Virus record (IMG/VR): IMGVR_UViG_3300020185_002459
Span: 1-35,336 of that record
Reading direction: 5' to 3' (one strand)
Origin: a virus
Length of the DNA: 35,336 nt
A program made the translations under genes and the position numbers. How positions within the stretch are numbered: position 1 is the first letter of the stretch; each line of letters opens with the position of its first letter. Below are positions 9,001 to 18,600 of the stretch, in pieces. The notes under the pieces are model-generated. The model saw only the letters and a program-made list of their open reading frames with translations. It was not told where the DNA came from and ran no database searches.

Positions 9001-9349
9001 TGTTACAAATACGAACGGCATTAATATAGTTAATGCGATACGCGGTAAATTACATTGCGAACATAATAATCCTACTTTTGATAATGTTAGAGTATTTAGA
9101 GACTTTGCTGAAGTAGAAAGATCAACTCATTTGACTATATCTTCTGATATAACTAAAATGCCAGGTGTTAAAAAACACACTTGGAAAATAAACAATAGCA
9201 TTAGCTCGGAAGAGGATGATATATACTATGATGATATGTGGTTAACATACATCTTTCAACGCCCAGGTTATTATAACATAAAACTGGACGTGGAAGATAC
9301 AAATGGTAACATAAACTCTATCGAAAGAAATATGCTAAAAGTAAAATAA
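6071..9349 (+). CDS. 7: Large baseplate wedge protein, gp7-like, with inserted modules
   Basis: A 1092-residue protein; T4 gp7 has 1032. The region around residues 345-385 (HILLNRKRKELLLELHDIKP, then FVGTYKAI, FFGYNNITLKEYW) is a pattern I associate with the gp7-type wedge protein of marine T4-like phages. Residues about 120-245 form an inserted beta-rich module (LTLKRGFTYIFDQSDL, then GVEYTGNPGSNG and LYYFSPGG) that looks like the cupredoxin-like module of marine phage virion proteins. Residues about 910-940 hold two acidic DxNxDG-type loops (DANGDGSF and DGDGDGNV), likely calcium sites. Tryptophan-rich steps recur (YTWDDAEFNWNDA, YDWDSTGGVW, YQWDNCSFRWNDG). It would join the wedge to the outer baseplate and fibres. 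It is a virion protein with good confidence and gp7 with moderate confidence. Confidence 0.6.
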   Translation: MFQKLRFFRGTEHDLNFTQDENGVYKGTIHIDPVSSGLYETVNLFMLEEVEKDDQIWLNYPTSNFPYGSTLEFKWLNDFDTSKDIIMYGTKLENGIINIDQKKNQSFDLIDITDNEQVETYFFVSTALDDGINFKLDFTGDGAAADGIFAPELTLKRGFTYIFDQSDLTNLQYIMAFSEVEDGETSQGVAADTYTNGVEYTGNPGSNGILTFTVPLDAPDTLYYFSPGGVIFNESLGNVINIIDADLDLNDNGYKEVEDLNNSAISVNIALMSLDEGRHHRTLQIYEKNSIFENIIAEIKFYGEVEAEDERLKVLLGNLGARLEDTDFLLFKDHDISEMAPDHILLNRKRKELLLELHDIKPFVGTYKAILNAIDFFGYNNITLKEYWMNIDDSSDRFGKLKAIPVPNSSKYGEIQRKAMSIQLPSSTLKKTSRFSLVYKINVPNGEFDYWDIPEVDEVFDFTPEEVLIKLYGLKDKLQREYLPLNAKIVDITGEGDFFAQKSMNFWNNQNTIAFFSEGHDIKFDVLPKDRNLYVEDFALVLKNIYDENDISLTDEYNTLLNVSFDGYGDLSGDIRDANGEVVTHGLISILRDQHKSFYKEYLNKPLDTFNQDIPVGCPITLDGSETFTYTWDDAEFNWNDAIDPNGSLLITWKDWWKRWVYEIEWVIKGPRGYDKAFRGLIDDFLVFPLALPYNGKYSVEMRTYDLFGHRSYEYRPEEIDVKLKDVEIYGLYKWMEEMKWMNNDYDWDSTGGVWEMPLNNSQYTSDILSTFYLSMDRANYLHDDSHSVNTSMVRRYLDIYSETGYSKTAGPYQWDNCSFRWNDGKHNWWNATEVGMDLTASFKIMELDAGTTLNIIHTDPTSKEVLIGEYTSSVTPTGPQDLAAWQQITNELNSSSDLIISKFNYNIIYVDANGDGSFNYTGEWLPVDGDGDGNVADGGGPAQDDQDDIPLQNILAANILAVGKNYSRSNDFDDVYVTNTNGINIVNAIRGKLHCEHNNPTFDNVRVFRDFAEVERSTHLTISSDITKMPGVKKHTWKINNSISSEEDDIYYDDMWLTYIFQRPGYYNIKLDVEDTNGNINSIERNMLKVK

Positions 9350-9356
9350 AGTAAAA

Positions 9357-9926
9357 ATGGCTAATATTACTGAAATCTTGGGAACTGATTCCCTATCTTC
9401 GTCTAGAATTACTATTAATGGTAACTTCTCTTCGTTAAATAACGAACTTGCAGATGTTACTACACTGCTAGACACAACAACATCTACTATAACTAACTTA
9501 AGTAGTGTTCAAACAGAGGCTATCACTATTCAAAATGGAGGTACTCTAATTACTGAAGCTAACGCTAATGTTTTTCAAATAGGAGTTAGCGCACAGCTTG
9601 ATAAAGAAGTGACTATAGGAGGTAGAATACTTAAAAACGGTACTAACGGTACTGCCGCAAGTCCATTAAACACAGGCTCTATAGATCCAACATCGGGAGA
9701 ATATACGACATATATTGTTGGAGGTGATTTTACTTTGCAAGCTGGACTAGAAGGTCAAGAAATTACTATAGTAAATGAAGCATCTGGTTCTATATCAATA
9801 AACGGAGCAGGTAGCTTAGGTGCACAATCACTGTCTTTAGATAATATTAATTCAACTGTTACATTAAGATATGTTGGCCAAAAATGGTACATCATATCGC
9901 ACGTTGGAGCATCAATAACGCTTTAA
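9357..9926 (+). CDS. Short fibre-like virion protein
   Basis: A 189-residue protein rich in T, S, N and G, with few charged residues after the start. The N-terminus (ITEILGTDSLSSSRITINGN) is the typical opening of small trimeric fibre or whisker proteins of T4-like phages: an IL-x-x-D-S step, then IN-x-NF-x-x-L. The collagen-like fibre at 23385 opens in a similar way (LKEILVNDTNQIRIDKINYN), so the two may attach to the virion by related N-termini. The rest is beta-structured and ends in WYIISHVGASITL, like a compact beta head. Its place after the gp7-like gene suggests a short fibre or baseplate decoration. Confidence 0.6.
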   Translation: MANITEILGTDSLSSSRITINGNFSSLNNELADVTTLLDTTTSTITNLSSVQTEAITIQNGGTLITEANANVFQIGVSAQLDKEVTIGGRILKNGTNGTAASPLNTGSIDPTSGEYTTYIVGGDFTLQAGLEGQEITIVNEASGSISINGAGSLGAQSLSLDNINSTVTLRYVGQKWYIISHVGASITL

Positions 9927-9941
9927 TTAAAACTAACCTAA

Positions 9942-11906
9942 ATGGCGACATCTCTAATTAGGATACCACAGCCACAAGGTGGCACTATGTATGCTTTTGC
10001 TTCAGCAGCAAAGGATATAACTCGTGCGTTTAATAATCCAGATATCAAATTTGAGTTTAGTAAATTTGCTTTGCTAGACTTACCGGATTTTACGACACCT
10101 GTTAATGGCTTAAATACTATTAATTTAACTAATCAAGTAGCTGCTTCAGGAAGTCAATACTTAGCCGATTCTGAAGCTAACGTAGAATTTGCACAATCTT
10201 TTCAAAGCTACGTATTAAACTTAGAAGAACTTCTTTTACAAGACGATGATCATGATCCGGTTTTATTACAATCAGATGCTGAAAAGATACTTTTTAAATG
10301 GCTATCTGGTTTAGGAGCTATTCGCTTTAAAACAAGTGATTCATCTGAATCTACTTCAGGAACACACTATACTGAATCACTAGATGCTAACAATACAGGT
10401 CAAGACTATGAAAGAGTAGTTAAATATTTAGGTTCAATTGATGCAGAAAACGATATAGCATATAAGGGTAATACTTATCATGAAGTCTACATCAATGTAC
10501 CGTCTGCTGTAGGAAATACTCCAACTGTTTTATTTAGTCCTAGAGATTATAATACAACAGCTACTAAAATGTATGCTGAAAATACATTATCTGGTAGAGG
10601 AGGTCAATCGCATCCCGATCCTAATTTAACGTTAGATTCTATAATTGACGTTGGTTCAAATGCAGGAGGACCTTACTATGATGTAAATACAAATGCAACC
10701 GATAGCGTACACATCGATTTTGAACCGTTATCATATCATGGAATATCTAGCGATACTAAAGTTAGTACATTAAATGATTATGCTAAAAAGGGCCAAGACT
10801 TTAGATTTAATGCTGTTTTAGTTTACTATGATTTATTTAGCACATCTACCCCGGTAAATAGAGCTACAAACTTATACGGTATATTAATTTTAGATAATAT
10901 TGGAGGTAACTTCGGTATAGGCTCTAAAATACACGAACAGCTTAAGTTTAAACCAAACGAAGTTACAGGTCTTAACGGTAACGCATTCTCTTTAAAACTT
11001 AATTTAAAGTTTAACACATCATTAGATAACGTAGGTGTTGAAACTAATATTAATGATTTTACAACATTCTCAATGGACTTGTTCTTGGATACTACAACAG
11101 CCCTTGAACATGCAACTGATCTATTACTGAGAGCTAATAATCTATATGGAGGATTAGCTAATAGGCTTGAGGATTTAGAAAAAATAGTGTTAGCCGGAGA
11201 AGAAAGAGATGAGATAGTAACTAGAATTAATGACTTAGAAAATAGTTTTAACAATGCTTCTATTGCGTTACAAGATTCAGATTCTCTTTTAAAACTAATA
11301 ACAAAAGCACATACCAAACTCAATACAATATTAGATGGTACAGTACCTGTTGAATTACAGTACAATACTGACGTAGTATTCAACGGTATGGGTACAGAGG
11401 TAGATAAGAGCGTACCCAATAGAATTAAAGTAAACAACACAGTTTACGGATATCATAACAATCCGTTATTTAAGTGGGATATAAATACAGGTGAAAGAAT
11501 AGGAGAAGTTTTAAGCTCTACTAATACGTTTAACCCAGGAGAATCAGGTGCTGGAGCTGCTCAATTCGGAGTATGTGCTACATTAAAGGGATATACTAAT
11601 AGAATTAGCCTAGTTGATAAATTAGAAGGTAATTCTTCTGATAACCCTGAACTAAATGCAGATTTGAATATATACATTGACGACAGCAAAGTAGCTTGGA
11701 AAACAGGACAAGTTGTAAAAATTACATTTGAAACACTAAACGTTTCTGAAAGTGATATTTATATTAGAACTGATAAAGCAGCTGGTTTTGATAAAATAGT
11801 TGGACAAGTAATAAGACCTTCTATGCTTATCTCTAATAAACCATACTTCGAAGTCACTTGTATAGACCCTATAAATTATATTTTCGAAGTAGATATTTTA
11901 CGATGA
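9942..11906 (+). CDS. Virion structural protein, probably baseplate
   Basis: A 654-residue protein without a recognised domain. The start MATSLIRIPQPQGGTMYAFA is distinctive. A short helical stretch at about residues 400-450 (LLLRANNLYGGLANRLEDLE and on) is coiled-coil-like and divides a beta-rich N-terminal part from a beta-rich C-terminal part. This is compatible with a trimeric baseplate or fibre protein in the position of T4 gp8, gp9 or gp10. The sequence does not allow a choice among these. It follows the short fibre gene after 15 bases and its stop overlaps the next start as ATGA, so it is probably made together with the 1217-residue protein. Confidence 0.6.
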   Translation: MATSLIRIPQPQGGTMYAFASAAKDITRAFNNPDIKFEFSKFALLDLPDFTTPVNGLNTINLTNQVAASGSQYLADSEANVEFAQSFQSYVLNLEELLLQDDDHDPVLLQSDAEKILFKWLSGLGAIRFKTSDSSESTSGTHYTESLDANNTGQDYERVVKYLGSIDAENDIAYKGNTYHEVYINVPSAVGNTPTVLFSPRDYNTTATKMYAENTLSGRGGQSHPDPNLTLDSIIDVGSNAGGPYYDVNTNATDSVHIDFEPLSYHGISSDTKVSTLNDYAKKGQDFRFNAVLVYYDLFSTSTPVNRATNLYGILILDNIGGNFGIGSKIHEQLKFKPNEVTGLNGNAFSLKLNLKFNTSLDNVGVETNINDFTTFSMDLFLDTTTALEHATDLLLRANNLYGGLANRLEDLEKIVLAGEERDEIVTRINDLENSFNNASIALQDSDSLLKLITKAHTKLNTILDGTVPVELQYNTDVVFNGMGTEVDKSVPNRIKVNNTVYGYHNNPLFKWDINTGERIGEVLSSTNTFNPGESGAGAAQFGVCATLKGYTNRISLVDKLEGNSSDNPELNADLNIYIDDSKVAWKTGQVVKITFETLNVSESDIYIRTDKAAGFDKIVGQVIRPSMLISNKPYFEVTCIDPINYIFEVDILR

Positions 11907-14900
11907 ATACGAACAACTCACTTTCTACAATAATTAAGCAGTTTTTAGAGATTAATACTAATACTCTAAACGCTTTCGAGCGCATAAACGAAGCGGTAAT
12001 CTCAGATAGAGAAACAGTACCACTAGATATCTTAACAGAAGAAGGTAATACTAAAACAGTCTATGTTCCTGCGTTTGGTTATATGAACCGTGAGTTAAAA
12101 AGATTAGATCTTAACATTAAAGCTCTTTCTGGTCTAACCGACGGTACTGCTAAAGTTAGACTAGCAGATGGAAGCTATCAAAGAATTTTAAAGTCAAGCC
12201 TTAAAACACCGGCTTCTGATATTACAAACATTAATAGGCCCTTTGAGTTTAACACAAAGTCTAATAACTTCTTTGAAGATTATTTAACGCCTTTACTAAC
12301 AACCTCATTTGATGTTAGTAATCAAATCCCTACAGATACTGAAAGGGTTTTGGTTAAAAGAATAGTTATTGATGGTTCTTTTGATTTTGCTGCTCAATTC
12401 TTTGATGAAAATTATAAGGGGTTAGATGATATTAGCCATAATAATTTAATTAACGCAATAGCGTTTGATAATATTCCGTTTTATGTTGATGAAGAAGTTA
12501 GAGATATGCCATACAGAAATACTTTGTATTATGGCAAATTTGACGTTACTTCTATTGATACAATTCAAAAGACAATTATTGTAGAAGGTGAAGAAACAAG
12601 AAAGACAATAAAACTATACACCTTAGATAAACTAACGTATACTGATTCTGATAAAGATTTAAACGATACTGAGTTTATGAAGGTCGGAGATGAGTTAATA
12701 GTTAATACTTCTAGAAAAAGCACTAAATATAAGGTCAAAACAATCTACACTGAAACTAGACAGGTTGAGTTGGACATTGTAGAAGGATATGAAGCTATTA
12801 AAATAGGTGTAGACATTCTTTCAATCTATAAAGCAAACGATACTCAAGTAAATATAGAGATAAATGTAGGGTTTGATGAAAGGTTTATAGTTTTCTTTAA
12901 GCCGATTGATCCTAATTCTAAGATCATTGCTGAAAACTGGTCACCTGGCGCTGGTGTTTATTCTAATGAGTTGACTATGACTATGGATTCAGGTGAAACA
13001 ACAACGCTTGCTAATTATTATAGTCAAAATGTTGCTGACTTTGGTCAATTTATCAAGTCACTTAAGGATGATCCAATACCGCCGTCAACGTTAGGAGTTG
13101 CTCCTAATATTCCTGAAATTTTTGAAGAAAACTTCAGTGTAGTTCAGATTAATAAGCATTTGACCGAAAACGACGCAGCTCTTAAGATTAAAAAACTTAC
13201 AGCTGATAAGGTAAGTGCAGACTCTACCGTTAAAAAATTAGACGATACTATTGCTAAAAAGAGATCATTAGTTTCTACTAAAAAGTATAAATCGACGATT
13301 GAAAGAGACAGAGATAAAAACGAATTAACGTCATTAATTAATGAAAGAGCATCTGAGGCTAAATTATACAGTTCTATTGTAAGTCAGATTCAATCATCTG
13401 CATCTGACTCTCAACTAACTAAGATAGAGCCTAAGTATAGAATCAGAGGTTTTTGGTCTATACCTGAGGCTAAATTAGTGGCTGAGACTATACCACAGGA
13501 AGTTGTAAAATTTAGAGTTCAATACAGATACTTGTCTACTTCTGGAAAAACTTCTGAAATTGCTCAAATTTCATTTGACGAAAATGGCAATAAGAAAACA
13601 GGAGTATTTAGTAATTGGAATGAATATGAAACTCCGGTTAGAGCTAGGCTAAGAAACGAAGAAGGTAAATTTTATTGGTCTGATAGTGCTGTTGAAGATG
13701 GACAAGAGGTTAACTTTAATCAGCTAGACATTCCTATAACTTCGGGTGAAGTTGTAGAATTTAAGATTAAATCTATTTCAGAAGCAGGATGGCCAAGCAA
13801 TCCACTAGAATCGGATTGGTCAGACATTATTAGAGTTTCTTTTCCAGAAGGAGAACTTGATGATGTTAGTATAACGAACTTAGTAGAAGAAAACGCAAAT
13901 GAAGTCGCAAGAGTAAAACTACTTGAAGAACTTGAGGCCGCTGGAGTTTACTCTCATATTACAGATGCTTTCTCATCTAATGAAAAATACTTTGCACATA
14001 CTTCAAATACTATTGCTTCAGGGTTCTTATCGCCTGAACAAAATCCGGTTTCATTATTTGATAAACTAAGTGAAATGCAATCCAAATTAAGTGGATTAGA
14101 AGAAACTATAGCTAATATACGAGGGGATTTATCGGTAAACTTAGTTGCCGAAGATGGTACAACAACTGAAATTAAGAAGAATACTAATAATCAGGTATTT
14201 GCAGGTTACTATAAAGATGAAGTAGCAGATTTATCTATAAAGAAGGGTCATATTGTTACCAAGACATTTAAACTAGTTCTTAATAATACACGTTCTACCA
14301 CACTGGAACTTATTGCCAGAATAATAGGGGATAGAACTTTACCAGCATATAAATCTACTGATTCACTTGGAGATAACGGGTTTGGATTTAATCCTTCTGG
14401 AGAAATAGACGCTAAGGTTCTCGATGATAATTATTATAGAACAGAAGGTAAATATGATATGTCCCCGATTCAATATCAGTCTTTAGGTGAAGAAAATGCT
14501 ACGCAATTCACCAGTGCTGCACCATATCAATCTATTCAAAGAAAAGGCCAATTCATTTACTCACGCTATATGGACGTAGCCAATGAGTCTCCACTGTATC
14601 TAAAAGAGTCAGTTATAGGAAATGAAACAAACGATAAATTTTCTGATTATGAATATGAGTTAGGTTATTCCACGTATGACTCTGGTGTAGATGATGTTAG
14701 TTTTATGCAAGTAAACGGAAATGCAGGTTCGAATGGATTTATTTGGTCAGGCACGTTTGGAAGATTTATTAAGATTAATGGAGATGTTCAAATACCAGGG
14801 GTTGAAGCTGTGTTTACGACTAATAACATCGCAGCAGGTGGACAAAGCACAGAACACATTGATGTAACTGAAACAGATAGCATTGATCCTAGTTTATATG

Positions 14901-15556
14901 ATAACGGTTTATTTTTACATAAATCTCATCCTGATTTACCTAATTTATTTAGCGGTTATATTTCTAATATGGAAGGTCTAGACCTAAATGCTCCTACGAT
15001 TACAGTTACTGATACTAATTTAAAATCAGCTATCACTACTTTGGTTGATAATATGACATATTCTATGCCTAAAACTGCTATATTAAATGACGCTAATGTA
15101 AATAACTTAAAACAATTAGCATATAGATACGATGAAGAGGTAGATAGAACTATTAAAATGTCATTTGATGCTAATGATCAATTTACACTGGGTGGTAAAT
15201 CATGTGGGTCTTTCTTGTTCATGTCTCCTATAAACTCACAGTCTCTTACGGTAGACGGAGATAATAAATTTGGAGCTGCTAGAATTTTTGAAGGTGAAAA
15301 TAATGCAATATCGATTGATATTGTTTTTCAATATAGAATGACCGACTATGCTGGTAATAACCCAAATAGTGACATTGGCAGAATAGGTGGAATTTTAACT
15401 CAAAATGTAACTAACTTAACTTATTCTAAAAAGATAGGCTTAGATATCTTTGATTCTAATGATAATCAATTTTCGTTTGACCTAGAAGTTTTTGCTAAAT
15501 ATAAAGCACAGGGTACTAATCAAAATTCTTCAAAAGCGGTTACTCTATCCTCGTAA
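11903..15556 (+). CDS. Large virion protein with coiled coil and fibronectin-like region
   Basis: A 1217-residue protein. I start it at ATG 11903, which overlaps the previous stop as ATGA, rather than at the in-frame ATG at 11858, which would extend it by 15 residues into the upstream gene. Residues about 425-510 are a long charged coiled coil (LTADKVSADSTVKKLDDTIA to SIVSQIQ). Then comes a fibronectin type III-like part (about 515-655) with VVKFRVQYRYLSTSG, VFSNWNEYETPVRARL, VEFKIKSISEAGWPS and SDWSDIIRVSFP. A second helical region (about 705-735) precedes a beta-rich C-terminal half. This layout fits a baseplate-attached fibre or spike-surrounding protein. Function in detail is unknown. Confidence 0.65.
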   Translation: MNTNNSLSTIIKQFLEINTNTLNAFERINEAVISDRETVPLDILTEEGNTKTVYVPAFGYMNRELKRLDLNIKALSGLTDGTAKVRLADGSYQRILKSSLKTPASDITNINRPFEFNTKSNNFFEDYLTPLLTTSFDVSNQIPTDTERVLVKRIVIDGSFDFAAQFFDENYKGLDDISHNNLINAIAFDNIPFYVDEEVRDMPYRNTLYYGKFDVTSIDTIQKTIIVEGEETRKTIKLYTLDKLTYTDSDKDLNDTEFMKVGDELIVNTSRKSTKYKVKTIYTETRQVELDIVEGYEAIKIGVDILSIYKANDTQVNIEINVGFDERFIVFFKPIDPNSKIIAENWSPGAGVYSNELTMTMDSGETTTLANYYSQNVADFGQFIKSLKDDPIPPSTLGVAPNIPEIFEENFSVVQINKHLTENDAALKIKKLTADKVSADSTVKKLDDTIAKKRSLVSTKKYKSTIERDRDKNELTSLINERASEAKLYSSIVSQIQSSASDSQLTKIEPKYRIRGFWSIPEAKLVAETIPQEVVKFRVQYRYLSTSGKTSEIAQISFDENGNKKTGVFSNWNEYETPVRARLRNEEGKFYWSDSAVEDGQEVNFNQLDIPITSGEVVEFKIKSISEAGWPSNPLESDWSDIIRVSFPEGELDDVSITNLVEENANEVARVKLLEELEAAGVYSHITDAFSSNEKYFAHTSNTIASGFLSPEQNPVSLFDKLSEMQSKLSGLEETIANIRGDLSVNLVAEDGTTTEIKKNTNNQVFAGYYKDEVADLSIKKGHIVTKTFKLVLNNTRSTTLELIARIIGDRTLPAYKSTDSLGDNGFGFNPSGEIDAKVLDDNYYRTEGKYDMSPIQYQSLGEENATQFTSAAPYQSIQRKGQFIYSRYMDVANESPLYLKESVIGNETNDKFSDYEYELGYSTYDSGVDDVSFMQVNGNAGSNGFIWSGTFGRFIKINGDVQIPGVEAVFTTNNIAAGGQSTEHIDVTETDSIDPSLYDNGLFLHKSHPDLPNLFSGYISNMEGLDLNAPTITVTDTNLKSAITTLVDNMTYSMPKTAILNDANVNNLKQLAYRYDEEVDRTIKMSFDANDQFTLGGKSCGSFLFMSPINSQSLTVDGDNKFGAARIFEGENNAISIDIVFQYRMTDYAGNNPNSDIGRIGGILTQNVTNLTYSKKIGLDIFDSNDNQFSFDLEVFAKYKAQGTNQNSSKAVTLSS

Positions 15557-15565
15557 AATAGGTTA

Positions 15566-15590
15566 GATATATACTATGAGATTAGTATAT
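15566..15590 (+). promoter_or_regulatory. GATATATACTA box overlapping an 8-bp inverted repeat
   Basis: GATATATACTA (15566-15576) lies 34 bases before the 2590-residue gene. Its last eight bases ATATACTA (15569-15576) form a perfect inverted repeat with TAGTATAT (15583-15590), separated by six bases. This could be an operator at a promoter or a weak hairpin in the RNA. There is no U-tract after it, so an intrinsic terminator is unlikely. Confidence 0.4.
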
Positions 15591-15610
15591 TAAAATAGTC
15601 TATTTACAGG

Positions 15611-18600
15611 ATGCCAAATTTCGTTACTAAAAGTATATCACTTTATTATAAGCCTCACGATGGCTTGGGTTTAAACCAGGGAAATGCGAATCAATTACCT
15701 ACATCAGTAGGTCCAATTTCGTATTACTATAAATTAGATACGGGTAATGTTAACCCTAACGATGTAGATTGCTCTACTACGTATACTACTATTTTAAATC
15801 TTTCTACTACAGCTGGTATAGAAATGCCTGCCCCGTTAGATGCAGATGGAGGTCCAGGTGGACCTGGATGTTCTAATCCAATATACAGTTTAAGTCAACT
15901 TGTAACTGCAGGCATAAGATTGTATTATAATAGCGCATGTACTGACGAAGCAGATCCTGGTAAATATAGCAGTAATGCATTCCCTGCTAAAATATTTGAT
16001 CCAAACGACGCTGAAGATAGTATAGTTTATAGTTATAAACCACCGTCTTCTGTAAATTTTCATAATATTTTATTTGACTGGGAAACTTATACAATTCCAG
16101 CACCGGGCGGAGGAAATCAAAATGTTTTGCAACAACTTGTAGTTTATCCTATATTTCCGGTATTGGTCGATTTTTTACCAACATTAGGACAAGTAAGGTA
16201 CAAACCGTATGGAGTAGAACCTTGTAATTTTTTAGTTTCTACTAGTATTTTGTCTGGAGTTTCTTATTTCCCGACCGAAGATGTCCCAGCTGGATCTTCG
16301 CTATCCGAGATTGCAGAAGCTGGTATTTCTATTTTAAATTCTGATGGAGAAACATTATCAGGCTTTTTTGCAATATCTAGTTTTCCAAGCAATCTCAATG
16401 ACGTTACCGTTTATAAAGCCTTAAGTATTACCATCTCTTCTACTAATTGGGAAAGCTTTATATGTACACAAGTCGTTGCTCCTAATGAAACTGTTAGAGA
16501 ATTTACAGTGCCTTTTGCGGAAGAAGCAATAGCACAACCGCTAAACACCACTGATTATGGAGAGTTTATAGATTCAAGTTTATATTGTTCTAGTAATACA
16601 AATAAAAGAATATTTTACTGTAACGATTCTACTGAATATGCAAGTTTTTATGATCTTGTGCTGGCAAATGAGACAATTTACTTTAGTAATGTAAATTTAC
16701 CGGCTAACGTGATTCCACAATATTGGCAGCTTGTCGACGCAAATTCAGCTTCTTATGGTATTAATGAAAATAGTTATTTTTATTTTTTACAACAAGAGTT
16801 ATCTGGTACTACAATAGCTAATACATGGGATGGTCCAGGGTGGTATAGAGTAACTTCTATAGTTACACTTAATTCATATATAAATATAGATACAGATACT
16901 GATCCTTATAGCTGTAGCATTGCAGGATTAGATGTAAACGGTATAAGGACTATTACTTTAAATTATGCTGATAGTTTATCTAATTATTGCAACATTACGT
17001 CTACTAATTCTAGTAATTCAGAAATAGTTTGTCAATATTATAATCCATTAGGTGCATATGATTTAACATTAGATCAAATAATTGAGAATCAAATTTTTAT
17101 TTACACCGATTCTATTGAATACGCATCATATTACGAAATAAATAATCTTTTATTAGACTCGGGTTTTTATGGAGAACAACCAGGTATATGTTATAATTTT
17201 AATAACAATATAGCTGAAGAAAATGGAAGCCCATGGAAAGGAAAAGACATGGTGACTACTTCTAGTGAATATAGTTTACCATTTGTATGTGAAGGCACCT
17301 TATCTCAAATTTCTTTAATTAGTATAGGAGGACAAACTGTCAACAACTCTTTAGGTATTTGGAATATTTTATATCCAGAGTATGACTTTAGTGATGAATG
17401 GTGTTTTAGACAAAAAGCAAATTCTATAAATTATTACTATAGCTTACATGCTGACTTAAATTTTGATATACATCAAATTGTTCAATATGGCATAACTTTA
17501 TATAAAGACATTAATCTGTCAATACCAATAAGTAATGATTCATATTCAGATGATACGGCTTATTATTATAAGTGGTTAAATAATGTAGATGAAACAGGTG
17601 GAAACTGGATAGGTCTTAATGAAGAAGGCCAAGAATCATCTGCGTTTATAACTGATTATATTGAATGTAATTTAACACCTAATTCTAATTTATTTCCTGA
17701 TCCTAGCTTTGAAATTATTAATCAAACGGGCATAAGTAACGATGGAGAACTATTAGCTTTTTATGTATTTACATCATGTATACCGGTAAATGGAGTTTAT
17801 TCTAACTATATAGTATTCGGTTCGCATACTAATCAGGTCACGTCGGGCCACATGTTTGAATTTGCTGAAGAAATAGGGTTTAACTCTACATTCTTTAGTT
17901 TTGATTCAACAGACTTAAAATATGGTTGTAAAAAGTTATTAGGTAGAATATATGCGTCTTCTCCAGCTGAAGCTGCAGTTTCAATGGCTACTCTAGGTTA
18001 TTTTCAAGGAAATACACAATACGTTAGCCCAAATACCATTGGTATACTAAGCGAAGGTACTGTATATTATTTTAACGATGAGCCATATTGCCAAGACTGT
18101 ATAGATTTTGCTAACAGTAACCCTTATACATTCTCTTCATTTGCTGAAGAATCTCAAAATGCAGATCCTTTACCTAAATTTAATTTAGAAGAAAACTACA
18201 ATTTACATAACGTATCTAAACCACTATTAAGGACTAATCCTAGGCTTACTGGAAATGTAAAACTAGTTACTTCATCAGTTGGAGAAATATATTTAGAGTC
18301 TATAAATGCTAATAAAGAGTTAGCAGATTCTAGATATAAACGATATGGCGTAAGTTCAGATAGTTCATATGTGTATGATGTTTCTAGATTCTTTAACGAT
18401 AATAGAACACCATATGATATGGTTTATGAAACTAAAAGAACCGCTTCTGATTTCTCTGTTTTAGAGTCTTATGATTTACAGTTTGAAGATGAATATCAAT
18501 ATGGCGTAAGATTTAATAAATCAAAATTGTATGATGAAAATTTTAGAATATTTGCACCTATTAAACTAGATTTAAACATACCTAAATCATTTGTAATATA

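Noticed and set aside
9218-9228. GATATATACTA inside the gp7-like gene as a promoter
   Set aside because: It falls in coding sequence about 140 bases before the next gene with no other signal. It shows instead that the box can occur by chance.
10826-11440. Minus-strand open frame of 204 codons opposite the 654-residue virion gene
   Set aside because: The + strand gene is continuous with its neighbours, and the antisense product is low-complexity S/L-rich without a domain.
11858-11902. Upstream in-frame ATG for the 1217-residue protein
   Set aside because: It lies deep in the upstream gene. The ATGA overlap at 11903 is the more natural start and matches other overlaps here.
15593-15605. AAATAG-T-CTATTT palindrome before the 2590-residue gene as a terminator
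   Set aside because: The loop would be one base and no U-tract follows.
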